Shown here: one piece after another, positions 18,434 to 26,100 of the stretch | Position numbering within the stretch: the first letter of the stretch is position 1 | Layout: each line of letters opens with the position of its first letter | Assembly: GCF_900086985.1 (NCBI RefSeq) | Contig: NZ_LT593974.1 | Coordinates: forward strand, 2,294,001-2,358,000 | Length of the DNA: 64,000 nt | Reading direction: 5' to 3' | Origin: Halomonas sp. HL-93 | GTDB lineage: Bacteria > Pseudomonadota > Gammaproteobacteria > Pseudomonadales > Halomonadaceae | Program-made: the position numbers and the translations under genes | Notes under the pieces: model-generated | Told to the model about the DNA's origin: nothing | The model's database searches: none | Seen by the model: the letters and a program-made list of their open reading frames with translations, nothing else

Positions 18434-19174
18434 ATGTGGTTTATTCAACCTAAGCGGGACTATGTAGCAGAAATGCCCTGGAGACATGCTGATGAACCAG
18501 CGGTGATGGCGTGGCAGATACGTACTCGGGACTACTATACGTTTCCAGCCAATATTATTCTGTTAATAATGTCCTGCATCTCTTTGATGCTGGGGCTTTG
18601 GTTTGCATTTGGGTGGGGGGTTGAATCTATTGTTAGTAAAATGCTTTTGTGCGGGGGGGTTTTCTCATTTGGTGTACTTATTACTATGAGCATGACCCAC
18701 CAAACGGCGATCATTGTTTATCGTTTAACCGATAAGCGCATCGAGGTATTTTCCTGGAAACCACAGATCGACTCGGTTAAGCCGGTAATGAAATGGACGG
18801 CCATTATTTCCGGGGTGGTGGTGCTGTTTCTGGTATTAGTGAGCCCTAACTTGATAATTGCGGCGATTGGCCCTGTTAGTATTGTCATTATGGCTGCGTT
18901 GATGGGGAACTCTAAAGACTATCAGTCGATGGCTAGAAATGAACTTCACTATGAGTTTGATTGGGGGAGTACAAAAAAATTATACTTTTACAAAAAGCGT
19001 AATATCATTGGGCTCAATATTCATTGGCATAATCCTGATGTGGATAAATTGGTCACTGAAGATATACGGCCAGTATTCTGCAATAAGGAAAACCTAGAAG
19101 ACTGCCTAGCATATTTTACCAAACGGCTACCAGATGTGCCTGTTTTAGAAGAGTCCTTTGATGTGCATCACTAA
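18434..19174 (+). CDS. T6SS immunity-type membrane protein, copy 1
   Basis: A 246-residue membrane protein 22 bp after the effector, in the position of TsiV2 (immunity to VasX, ~246 residues). It begins MWFIQPKRDYVAEMPW and has hydrophobic segments at ~38-60, ~66-88 and ~120-156, then a soluble C-terminal domain. It shares with the next three genes the constant blocks at residues 1-30 and ~88-130 (MTHQTAIIVYRLTDKRIEVF, KPVMKWTAIISG). The membrane block (YYTFPANIILLIMSC...) is shared only with copy 4, and its C-terminus (ELHYEFDWGSTKKLYF...) is unique. GAGAG before ATG is the ribosome-binding site. As the copy next to the intact effector it is the best candidate for the cognate immunity protein. 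Base composition is lower in GC than the effector. Confidence 0.75.
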   Translation: MWFIQPKRDYVAEMPWRHADEPAVMAWQIRTRDYYTFPANIILLIMSCISLMLGLWFAFGWGVESIVSKMLLCGGVFSFGVLITMSMTHQTAIIVYRLTDKRIEVFSWKPQIDSVKPVMKWTAIISGVVVLFLVLVSPNLIIAAIGPVSIVIMAALMGNSKDYQSMARNELHYEFDWGSTKKLYFYKKRNIIGLNIHWHNPDVDKLVTEDIRPVFCNKENLEDCLAYFTKRLPDVPVLEESFDVHH

Positions 19175-19241
19175 TAAATACTATTGAAGCGAGTATGCTG
19201 TCTGGCTTGGAAAGCCAGTTGTGATCAATGCCTAATTAATT

Positions 19242-19576
19242 ATCGGTAGCGGGCATTTTGGGCCCCTACGGGTAGTGCTCAAACGTCGTAGTCATCGGAA
19301 GTGCCCCTGCAGCTACAAGAGTCTGTTTCTTATGCTGCAGATGACCCGCTACGAGTATGGCAGGCCTGGTTATCGGCGGAACAACTTCCCAAAGGTCAGC
19401 CGTTCTTAATGGAAGTCATCTATGACGAAGCGATCTATAGCGATAGCCAAGGGGCGTTGCGCTTTCCCTTCTTCGAAAAAGAGCCCAGCCATAAGAGTGA
19501 TGTTGTAGAGATCGATAAGCGTTATCAATACTCAGATAGCTCAGCGACCCTATCTCTGACACTACCGACTACCTGA
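19242..19576 (+). pseudogene. Truncated, interrupted copy of the effector 3' end (longest remnant)
   Basis: About 335 bp similar to effector positions ~18071-18411. A GTG-started frame at 19301 encodes 91 residues (QESVSYAADDPLRVWQAWLS, GQPFLMEVIYDEAIYS, ending SLTLPTT) that differ from the effector tail at only a handful of positions. The similarity continues upstream of that GTG, but an in-frame TAG at 19289-19291 replaces an effector codon, so the piece is a remnant and not an intact cassette. It ends at the same stop, followed by the same leader sequence as the true effector. It could still be translated as an orphan tail, since the downstream start is preserved. Confidence 0.8.
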
Positions 19577-19598
19577 TTGATCAAAGAGAGCATTCACC

Positions 19599-20348
19599 AT
19601 GTGGTTTATTCAACCCAAGCGGGATTACGTTGCCGAAATGCCCTGGAAGCATGACGATGAACCAGCGGTGATGACGTGGCAGATTCGTGCACGTGATTAC
19701 AATACGTTTATTGCCAATATTTTATTTTGTATAAATTTTATTATTTCACTCGCAGTAGGGTTTGCAATTTTCTCTTTTAATGAACCTGGTATATCCTCAT
19801 TTTTATTAGGAGCTGGGGGAGGGGGATTTGTCTTGCTAATTAGCATGAGCATGACCCACCAAACGGCGATCATTGTTTATCGTTTAACCGATAAGCGCAT
19901 CGAGGTATTTTCCTGGAAACCGCAGATCGATTCGGTCAAACCGGTGATGAAATGGACGGCCATTATTTCCGGTTTGGGGGTGTTGTGTTTGGTGTTTATT
20001 AATCCTGATTTCATTATTGCCGCGATTGGCCCTATTGGCATTGGCGTGATGGCGGCGTTGATGGGGAATTCTAAAGACTACCAGTCGATGGTGCGCAATG
20101 AAGAATACCATGAGATAGATTGGCCAAATGCAGAAGATATTGCTGTTTGGAGAAAGCGCTGTCTGATTGGCCTGCGTTTTACTTGGTATAATGAAGATGG
20201 TTCACATTACTCTGTTTACAGCAAAGTTTATTGTCATAAAAAAGATTTTGAGAAGTGTCTAGATATATTTAAGCAGCGTCTCCCGAATACGCCCTATCGT
20301 GAAGGAAAGCTTGTTGTGCATTCGCATTTTGCGACGCTGCCGGAATAA
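19599..20348 (+). CDS. T6SS immunity-type membrane protein, copy 2
   Basis: A 249-residue paralogue of copy 1 with the same start (MWFIQPKRDYVAEMPWKHDD) and constant central block. Its first membrane block (YNTFIANILFCINFIISLAV...) and the following GGGGFVLLISMSM are unlike the other copies. The C-terminal ~85 residues (YHEIDWPNAEDIAVWRKRC... to FATLPE) are identical to copy 3. It is preceded by the longest effector-tail remnant and the shared leader. It probably protects against a related effector carried by kin strains, or is a reservoir for recombination; activity against the local effector is unknown. Markedly AT-rich. Confidence 0.75.
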   Translation: MWFIQPKRDYVAEMPWKHDDEPAVMTWQIRARDYNTFIANILFCINFIISLAVGFAIFSFNEPGISSFLLGAGGGGFVLLISMSMTHQTAIIVYRLTDKRIEVFSWKPQIDSVKPVMKWTAIISGLGVLCLVFINPDFIIAAIGPIGIGVMAALMGNSKDYQSMVRNEEYHEIDWPNAEDIAVWRKRCLIGLRFTWYNEDGSHYSVYSKVYCHKKDFEKCLDIFKQRLPNTPYREGKLVVHSHFATLPE

Positions 20349-20430
20349 GCACTGATGACGTGGTGAGTTCACCTAAGACCAGAAAGTAAAATAGGACTTG
20401 CTATGTCGCTCATGCTTTCACCTTTCCTTT

Positions 20431-20530
20431 CTATCAGTCAACTCCCAGCCAAGGGTAGATCGAGATCGATAAACGCTACCGTCACACGGACAACTCAGCA
20501 AGCTTGCCTCTGACGTTACCGACTGCCTGA
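20431..20530 (+). pseudogene. Short, deleted effector-tail remnant before copy 3
   Basis: Part of the spacer reads LSISQLPAKG in one frame (compare LSADQLPKGQ of the effector). After an internal deletion and frame change it reads EIDKRYRHTDNSASLPLTLP (20462 on) up to the effector-like stop at 20528-20530. It is clearly decayed effector 3' sequence. An out-of-frame ATG at 20403 could make only a 37-residue peptide. Confidence 0.75.
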
Positions 20531-20552
20531 TTGATAAAAGAGAGTATTCACC

Positions 20553-21302
20553 ATGTGGTTTATTCAACCCAAGCGAGACTATGTAGCAGAAATGCCCTGG
20601 AAACATGCCGATGAACCAGCGGTGATGGCGTGGCAGATTCGTGCACGTGATTACAATACGTTCATTGCCAATATCCTTTTTTTTATTATGTTTTTTATAA
20701 CTTCAGGTGTTGGCTTACTTTTGTTTTTTGTAGAAGCTACACTACTCGCTTCGGTCCTAGGTGGGGGTGGGATATTTATTTTTGGTGTGCTCATTACCAT
20801 GAGCATGACCCACCAAACGGCCATTATCGTGTATCGTTTAACCGATAAGCGCATCGAGGTATTTTCCTGGAAACCACAGATCGACTCAGTCAAGCCGGTA
20901 ATGAAATGGACGGCTATTATTTCCGGTGTGGGGGTGTTGTTTTTGGTATTTATTAATCCTGATTTTATTATTGCAGCGATTGGCCCTATTGGCATTGGCG
21001 TGATGGCGGCGTTGATGGGGAATTCTAAAGACTACCAGTCGATGGTGCGCAATGAAGAATACCATGAGATAGATTGGCCAAATGCAGAAGATATTGCTGT
21101 TTGGAGAAAGCGCTGTCTGATTGGCCTGCGTTTTACTTGGTATAATGAAGATGGTTCACATTACTCTGTTTACAGCAAAGTTTATTGTCATAAAAAAGAT
21201 TTCGAGAAGTGCCTAGATATATTTAAGCAGCGCCTTCCGAATACGCCCTATCGTGAAGGAAAGCTTGTTGTGCATTCGCATTTTGCGACGCTGCCGGAAT
21301 AA
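20553..21302 (+). CDS. T6SS immunity-type membrane protein, copy 3
   Basis: A 249-residue paralogue and evident recombinant. Residues ~76-90 (FGVLITMSMTHQT) match copies 1 and 4, its first membrane block (YNTFIANILFFIMFFITSGV...) is its own, and from ~140 to the end it equals copy 2 (FINPDFIIAAIGPIGIGVMA, then the same 85-residue C-terminus). Preceded by the short tail remnant and leader with GAGAGTATT. The identical C-terminal domain with a different membrane block suggests that the two blocks evolve, and perhaps recognise, independently. Confidence 0.75.
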   Translation: MWFIQPKRDYVAEMPWKHADEPAVMAWQIRARDYNTFIANILFFIMFFITSGVGLLLFFVEATLLASVLGGGGIFIFGVLITMSMTHQTAIIVYRLTDKRIEVFSWKPQIDSVKPVMKWTAIISGVGVLFLVFINPDFIIAAIGPIGIGVMAALMGNSKDYQSMVRNEEYHEIDWPNAEDIAVWRKRCLIGLRFTWYNEDGSHYSVYSKVYCHKKDFEKCLDIFKQRLPNTPYREGKLVVHSHFATLPE

Positions 21303-21383
21303 GCACTGATGGCGTGGTGAGTTCACCTAAGACCAGAAATAAAATAGGACTTGCTATGTCGCTCATGCTTTCACCTTTCCTTT

Positions 21384-21483
21384 CTGTCAGTCAACTCCCA
21401 GCCAAGGAAATATCGAGATCGATAAACGCTACCGTCATACAGAAAACTCAGCAAACTTACCCCTGACGTTACCGACTGCCTGA
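21384..21483 (+). pseudogene. Short, deleted effector-tail remnant before copy 4
   Basis: Same structure as the 20431-20530 remnant: LSVSQLPAKE, then after the deletion EIDKRYRHTENSANLPLTLP (21415 on) and the shared stop at 21481-21483. It differs from its sister by a few bases, so both descend from one already-deleted ancestor. Confidence 0.75.
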
Positions 21484-21505
21484 TTGATAAAAGAGAGCAT
21501 TCACC

Positions 21506-22249
21506 ATGTGGTTTATTCAACCTAAGCGGGACTATGTAGCAGAGATGCCCTGGAAGTATGCCGATGAACCAGCAGTGATGGCATGGCAGATACGTACTCG
21601 GGACTACTATACGTTTCCAGCCAATATCATTCTGTTAATAATGTCCTGCATCTCTATGATGTTGGGGCTTTGGTTTGCATTTGGGTGGGGGATTGAATCT
21701 ACTGTTAGTAAAATGCTTTTGTGCGGAGGAGTTTTCTCATTTGGTGTACTTATCACTATGAGCATGACCCACCAAACGGCGATCATTGTTTACCGTTTAA
21801 CCGAAAAACACATCGAAGTTTTTTCCTGGAAACCACAGATCGATTCGGTCAAACCGGTAATGAAATGGACGGCCATTATTTCCGGGGTGGGGGTGCTGTT
21901 TCTGGTATTAGTGAACCCTAACTTGATAATTGCGGCGATTGGCCCTGTTAGTATTGGCGTGATGGCGGCGCTGATGGGTAATTCTAAAGGCTATCACTCG
22001 ATGGCTCGCAATCAGATGGAAGATAATGTTGCTTGGCGGGATGCGCAGAATATCTATGCTTACCCAAAGAGAAGTATCATTGGTTTGAACTTATACTGGC
22101 AGCATCCTGAGACTGGGAAAGAGATGAAAAATTTCGTTAAAGCCATATTCATCCCTAAAGAAAAATATGGCGATGTTTTGAGCTTTTTTCAAAAAGAGCT
22201 TCCCCACACCCCCGTTATCGAAGGAAAATTTGATGTGTACCATGTTTGA
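21506..22249 (+). CDS. T6SS immunity-type membrane protein, copy 4
   Basis: A 247-residue paralogue closing the array. Its N-terminal two-thirds closely follow copy 1 (RDYYTFPANIILLIMSCISM, FGWGIESTVSKMLLCGGVFS), with changes in the constant block (RLTEKHIEVF for RLTDKRIEVF). Its C-terminus is unique (NQMEDNVAWRDAQNIYAYPK... ending FDVYHV) but keeps the general pattern of copy 1 (PVIEGKFDVYH versus PVLEESFDVHH). It carries the same leader and ribosome-binding region as the others. The gene ends ~85 bp before the right boundary of the module. Confidence 0.75.
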   Translation: MWFIQPKRDYVAEMPWKYADEPAVMAWQIRTRDYYTFPANIILLIMSCISMMLGLWFAFGWGIESTVSKMLLCGGVFSFGVLITMSMTHQTAIIVYRLTEKHIEVFSWKPQIDSVKPVMKWTAIISGVGVLFLVLVNPNLIIAAIGPVSIGVMAALMGNSKGYHSMARNQMEDNVAWRDAQNIYAYPKRSIIGLNLYWQHPETGKEMKNFVKAIFIPKEKYGDVLSFFQKELPHTPVIEGKFDVYHV

Positions 22250-22334
22250 ACACGAGACACTTGCTTGGCAGAACATGGAGTACCGACAACTAACCCAGAC
22301 CCAACGATATCAGATTCAAGCTTGTATAAGAGCA

Positions 22335-22403
22335 CATCGTCGACCCCACCCTTGATCATCTCGATATGCTCAGCGCCTCATTGCATTTACCGTTTTAACG
22401 ACT
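22335..22403 (+). pseudogene. Orphan 3' end of the outer-membrane-like gene (right boundary of T6SS module)
   Basis: These 69 bp align without gaps to 11798-11866, the end of the outer-membrane-like gene, with 55 of 69 bases equal by eye. Translation gives PTLDHLDMLSASLHLPF and stop, against PTLDHLSMLSASLHLPF. Nothing of the gene's 5' part is present. The stop region overlaps the end of the convergent Kef-type gene. The module therefore lies between an intact gene and a diverged orphan of its 3' end. Confidence 0.8.
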
Positions 22404-24287
22404 TTTCGAGCTATCTGGCGGGGTCCAGATCGGTACATCTTCGCGCTTGGGTTCGGGCCAGTCTTGCTGCATGGCGCTGTTCAACGCTTCTTCCAGCTTC
22501 ATGAACAGCTCCCCATAGCGAGGGCTGAAGTTGATGCCTTCTTCGATCTCTTTCCAGGCGTCAAACAGTTCGTCCTCGTGGGCGTCCTCGTTCTGCACGA
22601 ACGTCCAGGTCATCTGCTTCGCGCGCATAGGGTGAACTCCCATGGCCGTCAGCGCATGCCCGCCCAGCTCCAGTGCGGAGTGGTAGGTTTCACTGACGAC
22701 ATCATCGGCCCCAGCCTCACGAAGCTGATAGCCGTGGCCGCGATCATATCCCCGTGCTAACACCCATACGTTGGGATAGTACTGCTTTACATGCTTCACC
22801 ATATGCACGGCGCGATCACGATCATCAATCGCAACAACCAATAGGCGGGCGCTTTTAATACCTGCCATTTCGAGTAGGTCAGAGCGGCTGGCGTCGCCAA
22901 AATAGCTTTTAATGCCAATTTTTCGCAGGATCTCGATTTGCTCGATTTCGTGGTCAAGCGCGACGATGGGGATATTATTGGCCCGCAGCAGACGGCAAAT
23001 AATTTGTCCAAACCGCCCTACTCCAGCCACGATAACCGGCGCCTGCTCTTCGATAGCATCGGCGTCACGTTCATCGTTTTTAACACTGCTATAACGCGGC
23101 AGTACTAACCGGTCGTAGGCAATAAATAGCAGCGGCGTTAAGAACATCGATAACGCCACGACAAGCGAGAGGATCTGAGCAATATCAGTGGGAATAACGC
23201 TGTTTTGTACGCTGTAGGTGAGTAGTACAAAACCAAACTCACCGGCCTGGGCAAGGCTTAGCGTAAATAGCCAACCATTGCTGCCACGCACCCGAAACAG
23301 CAACGCCAAGCCGAGCAGAATGGCCGCCTTGACGGCAATCACCAGAGCGCCAAGGGCCAGCACCGTGCCCCACTGCGAGGCCAGTACCCGAAAGTCGATC
23401 CCCGCACCGACGGTGATAAAGAACAGGCCCAGCAGAAGCCCCTTGAACGGCTCGATATTGGCTTCGATTTCATGCTTGAACTCGCTGTTGGCCAGCACGA
23501 TACCGGCCAGAAACGCGCCCAGCGCCGGGGAAAGATTTACCAGGCTCATGAGGGCGGCAATGCCGATGACCAGCATCAGCGCCGTGGCCGTAAACACCTC
23601 ACGCAGGCCTGAGCCCAGCACATAGCGAAACAGTTTCGGGCCGAGGTAGTAACCGCCGGCAATCACGCTGCCGATCGCCGCGACCACCACCAGGGCATGC
23701 GCCCAGCCGGGCAAGTGCGCCACCAGGCTTATGCTCGCGTGACTCGCTTGATCGCCACCGCCCCCCACCAACTCGGGTAGCGCCAGCAGGGGAATCAACG
23801 CCAGCATGGGAATGACCGCGATATCCTGGAACAGCAACACGGAGAAGGCGCTCCGGCCGCCCTCGGTTTTTTCTAGGCCTTTTTCACTCAGGGTTTGCAG
23901 CACAATCGCCGTCGAGGACAGCGCGAACAGCAAGCCGATAGCCAGCGACGTTTGCCAGGTAAGCCCCAGCCACCAGGCAATGGCGGTCCCCGCGGCGGTG
24001 GTCAGCGTCACCTGTAGCCCGCCCAGGCCGACCAGCCGCACGCGCATCGCCCAGAGGCCTTTCGGGTCGAGCTCCAAACCCACCAGAAACAGCATCATCA
24101 CCACGCCAAATTCGGCAAAGTGCTGGATCGTGGTGGTTTCCTGGCCCACCAGGCCGAGTATCGGGCCAATGACCACGCCGGCCATCAGGTAGCCGAGCAC
24201 CGAGCCAAGCCCGTAGCGTTTTGCCAGAGGGACGGCAATCACCGCCGCCACAAGATAAATAAACGCCTGGATAAAGTACGCGGTCAT
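22395..24287 (-). CDS. Kef-type monovalent cation:proton antiporter (CPA2 family) with RCK domain
   Basis: A 630-residue inner-membrane transporter. Residues ~1-385 form the Na+/H+-exchanger-like fold of 12 or so helices (LGYLMAGVVIGPILGLVG, FGVVMMLFLVGLELDPKGLW, FLAGIVLANSEFKHEIEANI). Residues ~405-525 are a TrkA-N/RCK nucleotide-binding domain with VIVAGVGRFGQIICRLL and ALDHEIEQIE. KefB/KefC exchange K+ for H+ during electrophile stress and are gated by glutathione adducts; this protein has the same layout, but the glutathione-binding residues cannot be assigned safely by eye. AAGGA lies 7 bases before ATG. In a halophile it may act in K+/pH homeostasis. Divergent from trpR. Confidence 0.9.
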   Translation of the reverse strand: MTAYFIQAFIYLVAAVIAVPLAKRYGLGSVLGYLMAGVVIGPILGLVGQETTTIQHFAEFGVVMMLFLVGLELDPKGLWAMRVRLVGLGGLQVTLTTAAGTAIAWWLGLTWQTSLAIGLLFALSSTAIVLQTLSEKGLEKTEGGRSAFSVLLFQDIAVIPMLALIPLLALPELVGGGGDQASHASISLVAHLPGWAHALVVVAAIGSVIAGGYYLGPKLFRYVLGSGLREVFTATALMLVIGIAALMSLVNLSPALGAFLAGIVLANSEFKHEIEANIEPFKGLLLGLFFITVGAGIDFRVLASQWGTVLALGALVIAVKAAILLGLALLFRVRGSNGWLFTLSLAQAGEFGFVLLTYSVQNSVIPTDIAQILSLVVALSMFLTPLLFIAYDRLVLPRYSSVKNDERDADAIEEQAPVIVAGVGRFGQIICRLLRANNIPIVALDHEIEQIEILRKIGIKSYFGDASRSDLLEMAGIKSARLLVVAIDDRDRAVHMVKHVKQYYPNVWVLARGYDRGHGYQLREAGADDVVSETYHSALELGGHALTAMGVHPMRAKQMTWTFVQNEDAHEDELFDAWKEIEEGINFSPRYGELFMKLEEALNSAMQQDWPEPKREDVPIWTPPDSSKSR

Positions 24288-24315
24288 CTGGGTTCCTTAT
24301 ATTTTTTCGAATAGC

Positions 24316-24360
24316 TTGACTTCACTGAGCAATCAGGTAGCGTACTAGTACGCTAGTACG
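24316..24360 (+). promoter_or_regulatory. Trp operator and promoter region of trpR-trpE-trpG
   Basis: CGTACTAGTACGCTAGTACG (24341-24360) is an inverted repeat CGTACTAG/CTAGTACG with a 4-base centre. It contains the exact TrpR operator framework ACTAG-N4-CTAGT. A TTGACT -35-like hexamer at 24316-24321 places the -10 region (TAGCGT) at the operator's left edge, so bound repressor would block polymerase. The site lies 37 bp upstream of trpR, implying autoregulation plus control of anthranilate synthase. Confidence 0.8.
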
Positions 24361-24397
24361 ACATATATCACTTGGTGTCACACGATGTATTCAAAAT

Positions 24398-24676
24398 ATG
24401 CGCTCAAATGATGATTACCAGGCCGAACTGATTGGGTATTTGCTCGCCATTGATTCCCCCGATGCAATGGACAAGGCGCTCGCCAGCCTGTTAACGCCTG
24501 CAGAATATCAAGAAATCAGTAAACGCCTGCAGATTTTTAGGTTGCTACGCGAGGGTGTGCCCCACCGCAAAATCGCCGAGACCCTAGGCGTGGGGATCGC
24601 CACGGTGTCGCGTGGCTCACGCGCCTTAACCACGTTGCCTTCTTTACGACCCTCTTCACGGAATGATCAGCTATGA
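24398..24676 (+). CDS. trpR: Trp operon repressor TrpR
   Basis: A 92-residue all-helical repressor that binds DNA with L-tryptophan as co-repressor. TrpR signatures: LLTPAEYQEISKRLQIFRLL, then the helix-turn-helix VPHRKIAETLGVGIATVSRG with the usual SRAL end. Slightly shorter than E. coli TrpR (108). A perfect operator lies just upstream. Its stop overlaps the trpE start (ATGA at 24673-24676), an unusual arrangement in which repressor and its target enzyme share an operon. The Shine-Dalgarno sequence is poor, which may keep repressor levels low. Confidence 0.93.
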   Translation: MRSNDDYQAELIGYLLAIDSPDAMDKALASLLTPAEYQEISKRLQIFRLLREGVPHRKIAETLGVGIATVSRGSRALTTLPSLRPSSRNDQL

Positions 24677-26100
24677 CGACTGCCGATACGCAAGACGCAA
24701 AAGGCCCAAAGCCCTTTACGCTGCCGCGCAAGCCTCACTACGTTACCCTGGCGGCAGACTGCGACTTTTTTGCCTTGTTTCAAAAAATCGAGCGGCAATT
24801 CGATACCTGCTACATGCTGGAGTCGCTTGGCGAGGACAGCCACATGGCGCGCCACTCGATTATCGGTTTTGACCCCGAATACACGCTTTACGCCAACGGC
24901 CACACGCTGACGATCGAAGACCGCGATGGAAATGCCAGCCACTACCCAAGCGATAACCCTTATGAGTTGCTGCGCAGCCTGATACCCCAGAATATTATTT
25001 CGCGTAAGTATGCGGGCGGTTTGAGCGGCTATCTGGGCTACGATGCGATGCAGTATTTCGAGCCTTCGCTAACGCTAAAGGCCAGCAACGACTTCGATAC
25101 GTTCCGGTTTGGGCTCTATAAAGATGGCCTGATTCTCGACAAGATGACCGGAGAGGTCATCTATTTCTACTATGACAATAGCCGCTATGCGTTTCTGCAA
25201 ACACTGATCGACGCTGACGACACGCCGCCTGGCCCGCTGCACATCACCGCCCTGGGCGATACCATGAGCCAGGATGAGCACGCCGAGGCTGTGGCCAAGG
25301 TGAAACAGGACATCATCGACGGCAAAGTATTTCAGTGCGAAGTCGGCTTTAAAAAACGCTTCCACATCAAGGGCGACACCCTCGCGCTGTACGACCAGCT
25401 ACGTACCATCAACCCTTCACCGCAGATGTACTGCGTCAAGTTTGGCGATCAGAAGCTGATTGGCGCAAGCCCAGAGTTGCTGTTTCGCCTGCGCCAGGGC
25501 GAAATGGAAACCTTTCCGCTAGCGGGCACCACCACCCGGGGTCAAACACCGCAGGAAGACACTCAGTTAGCCCGCGCGCTGCTCAATGACCCTAAAGAGA
25601 TCGCCGAGCACAATATGATCGTCGACCTGCACCGCAATGATATTGGTCGCGTGGCGCAATTTGGCACGGTCAAAGTACGCAGCCTGATGGATATCAAGCG
25701 TTTTAGCCATGTGCAGCATATCTCCAGCGAGATCGTCGGCATTATTGCTGAAGGCGAGGATATGTTCAGCGCCCTGGCCAGCAACTTCCCGGCGGGCACC
25801 CTCACCGGCGCGCCGAAAATCGAGGCGATGAAAATTATCGACGATCTGGAAAATGACGGGCGTGGCCCCTACGGCGGCGCGGTAGGCCAGTTCTCGTTCA
25901 ACGGCGACTGCACCTTTGCCATCCCCATTCGCACGGTGTTTGTGAATGGTGAGAATGCCTATGTGCAAACCTGTGGCGGCAACGTGTTTGATAGTAACGC
26001 CGCCGATGAATACGAAGAAATCCGCCGCAAATTTGCCGGCACCCGCAAAGCCCTTGCTCCTTTTATGAGTACGCATATGGACACGGAGAGCCCCGCATGA
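24673..26100 (+). CDS. trpE: Anthranilate synthase component I
   Basis: Converts chorismate plus ammonia (from TrpG) to anthranilate, first step of tryptophan synthesis. 475 residues, chorismate-binding fold. The N-terminal feedback element reads CYMLESLGEDSHMARHSIIG, close to the LLES tryptophan-binding motif. Catalytic-domain signatures are NMIVDLHRNDIGRVAQFGTV and FPAGTLTGAPKIEAMKIIDD. Shorter than enteric TrpE (~520) but in the range of the many ~480-residue forms. Coupled to trpR upstream and trpG downstream by ATGA overlaps. trpDCFBA are not here. A phnA-like role in quinolone synthesis is conceivable, but the TrpR operator argues for tryptophan. Confidence 0.93.
   Translation: MTTADTQDAKGPKPFTLPRKPHYVTLAADCDFFALFQKIERQFDTCYMLESLGEDSHMARHSIIGFDPEYTLYANGHTLTIEDRDGNASHYPSDNPYELLRSLIPQNIISRKYAGGLSGYLGYDAMQYFEPSLTLKASNDFDTFRFGLYKDGLILDKMTGEVIYFYYDNSRYAFLQTLIDADDTPPGPLHITALGDTMSQDEHAEAVAKVKQDIIDGKVFQCEVGFKKRFHIKGDTLALYDQLRTINPSPQMYCVKFGDQKLIGASPELLFRLRQGEMETFPLAGTTTRGQTPQEDTQLARALLNDPKEIAEHNMIVDLHRNDIGRVAQFGTVKVRSLMDIKRFSHVQHISSEIVGIIAEGEDMFSALASNFPAGTLTGAPKIEAMKIIDDLENDGRGPYGGAVGQFSFNGDCTFAIPIRTVFVNGENAYVQTCGGNVFDSNAADEYEEIRRKFAGTRKALAPFMSTHMDTESPA

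Larger units (their letters stand above)
19577..21505 (+). repeat. Tandem array of ~954-bp immunity/effector-tail units
   Basis: Start-to-start spacing of immunity copies 2, 3 and 4 is 954 and 953 bp. Each unit holds a GATTGATAAAAGAGAG-type leader, an immunity gene, a ~55-bp spacer, and a 100-bp decayed effector tail. The stretch from ~20030 to ~20455 is almost identical to ~20984 to ~21408, indicating recent duplication or gene conversion. The first interval (copy 1 to copy 2) is 1165 bp because its tail remnant is longer. Confidence 0.85.

Noticed and set aside
19202..19218. CTGGCTT/AAGCCAG hairpin after immunity copy 1 as a terminator
   Set aside because: Only a 7-bp stem with no T-run, and the array genes downstream have only the leader as visible start signals, so termination here is doubtful.
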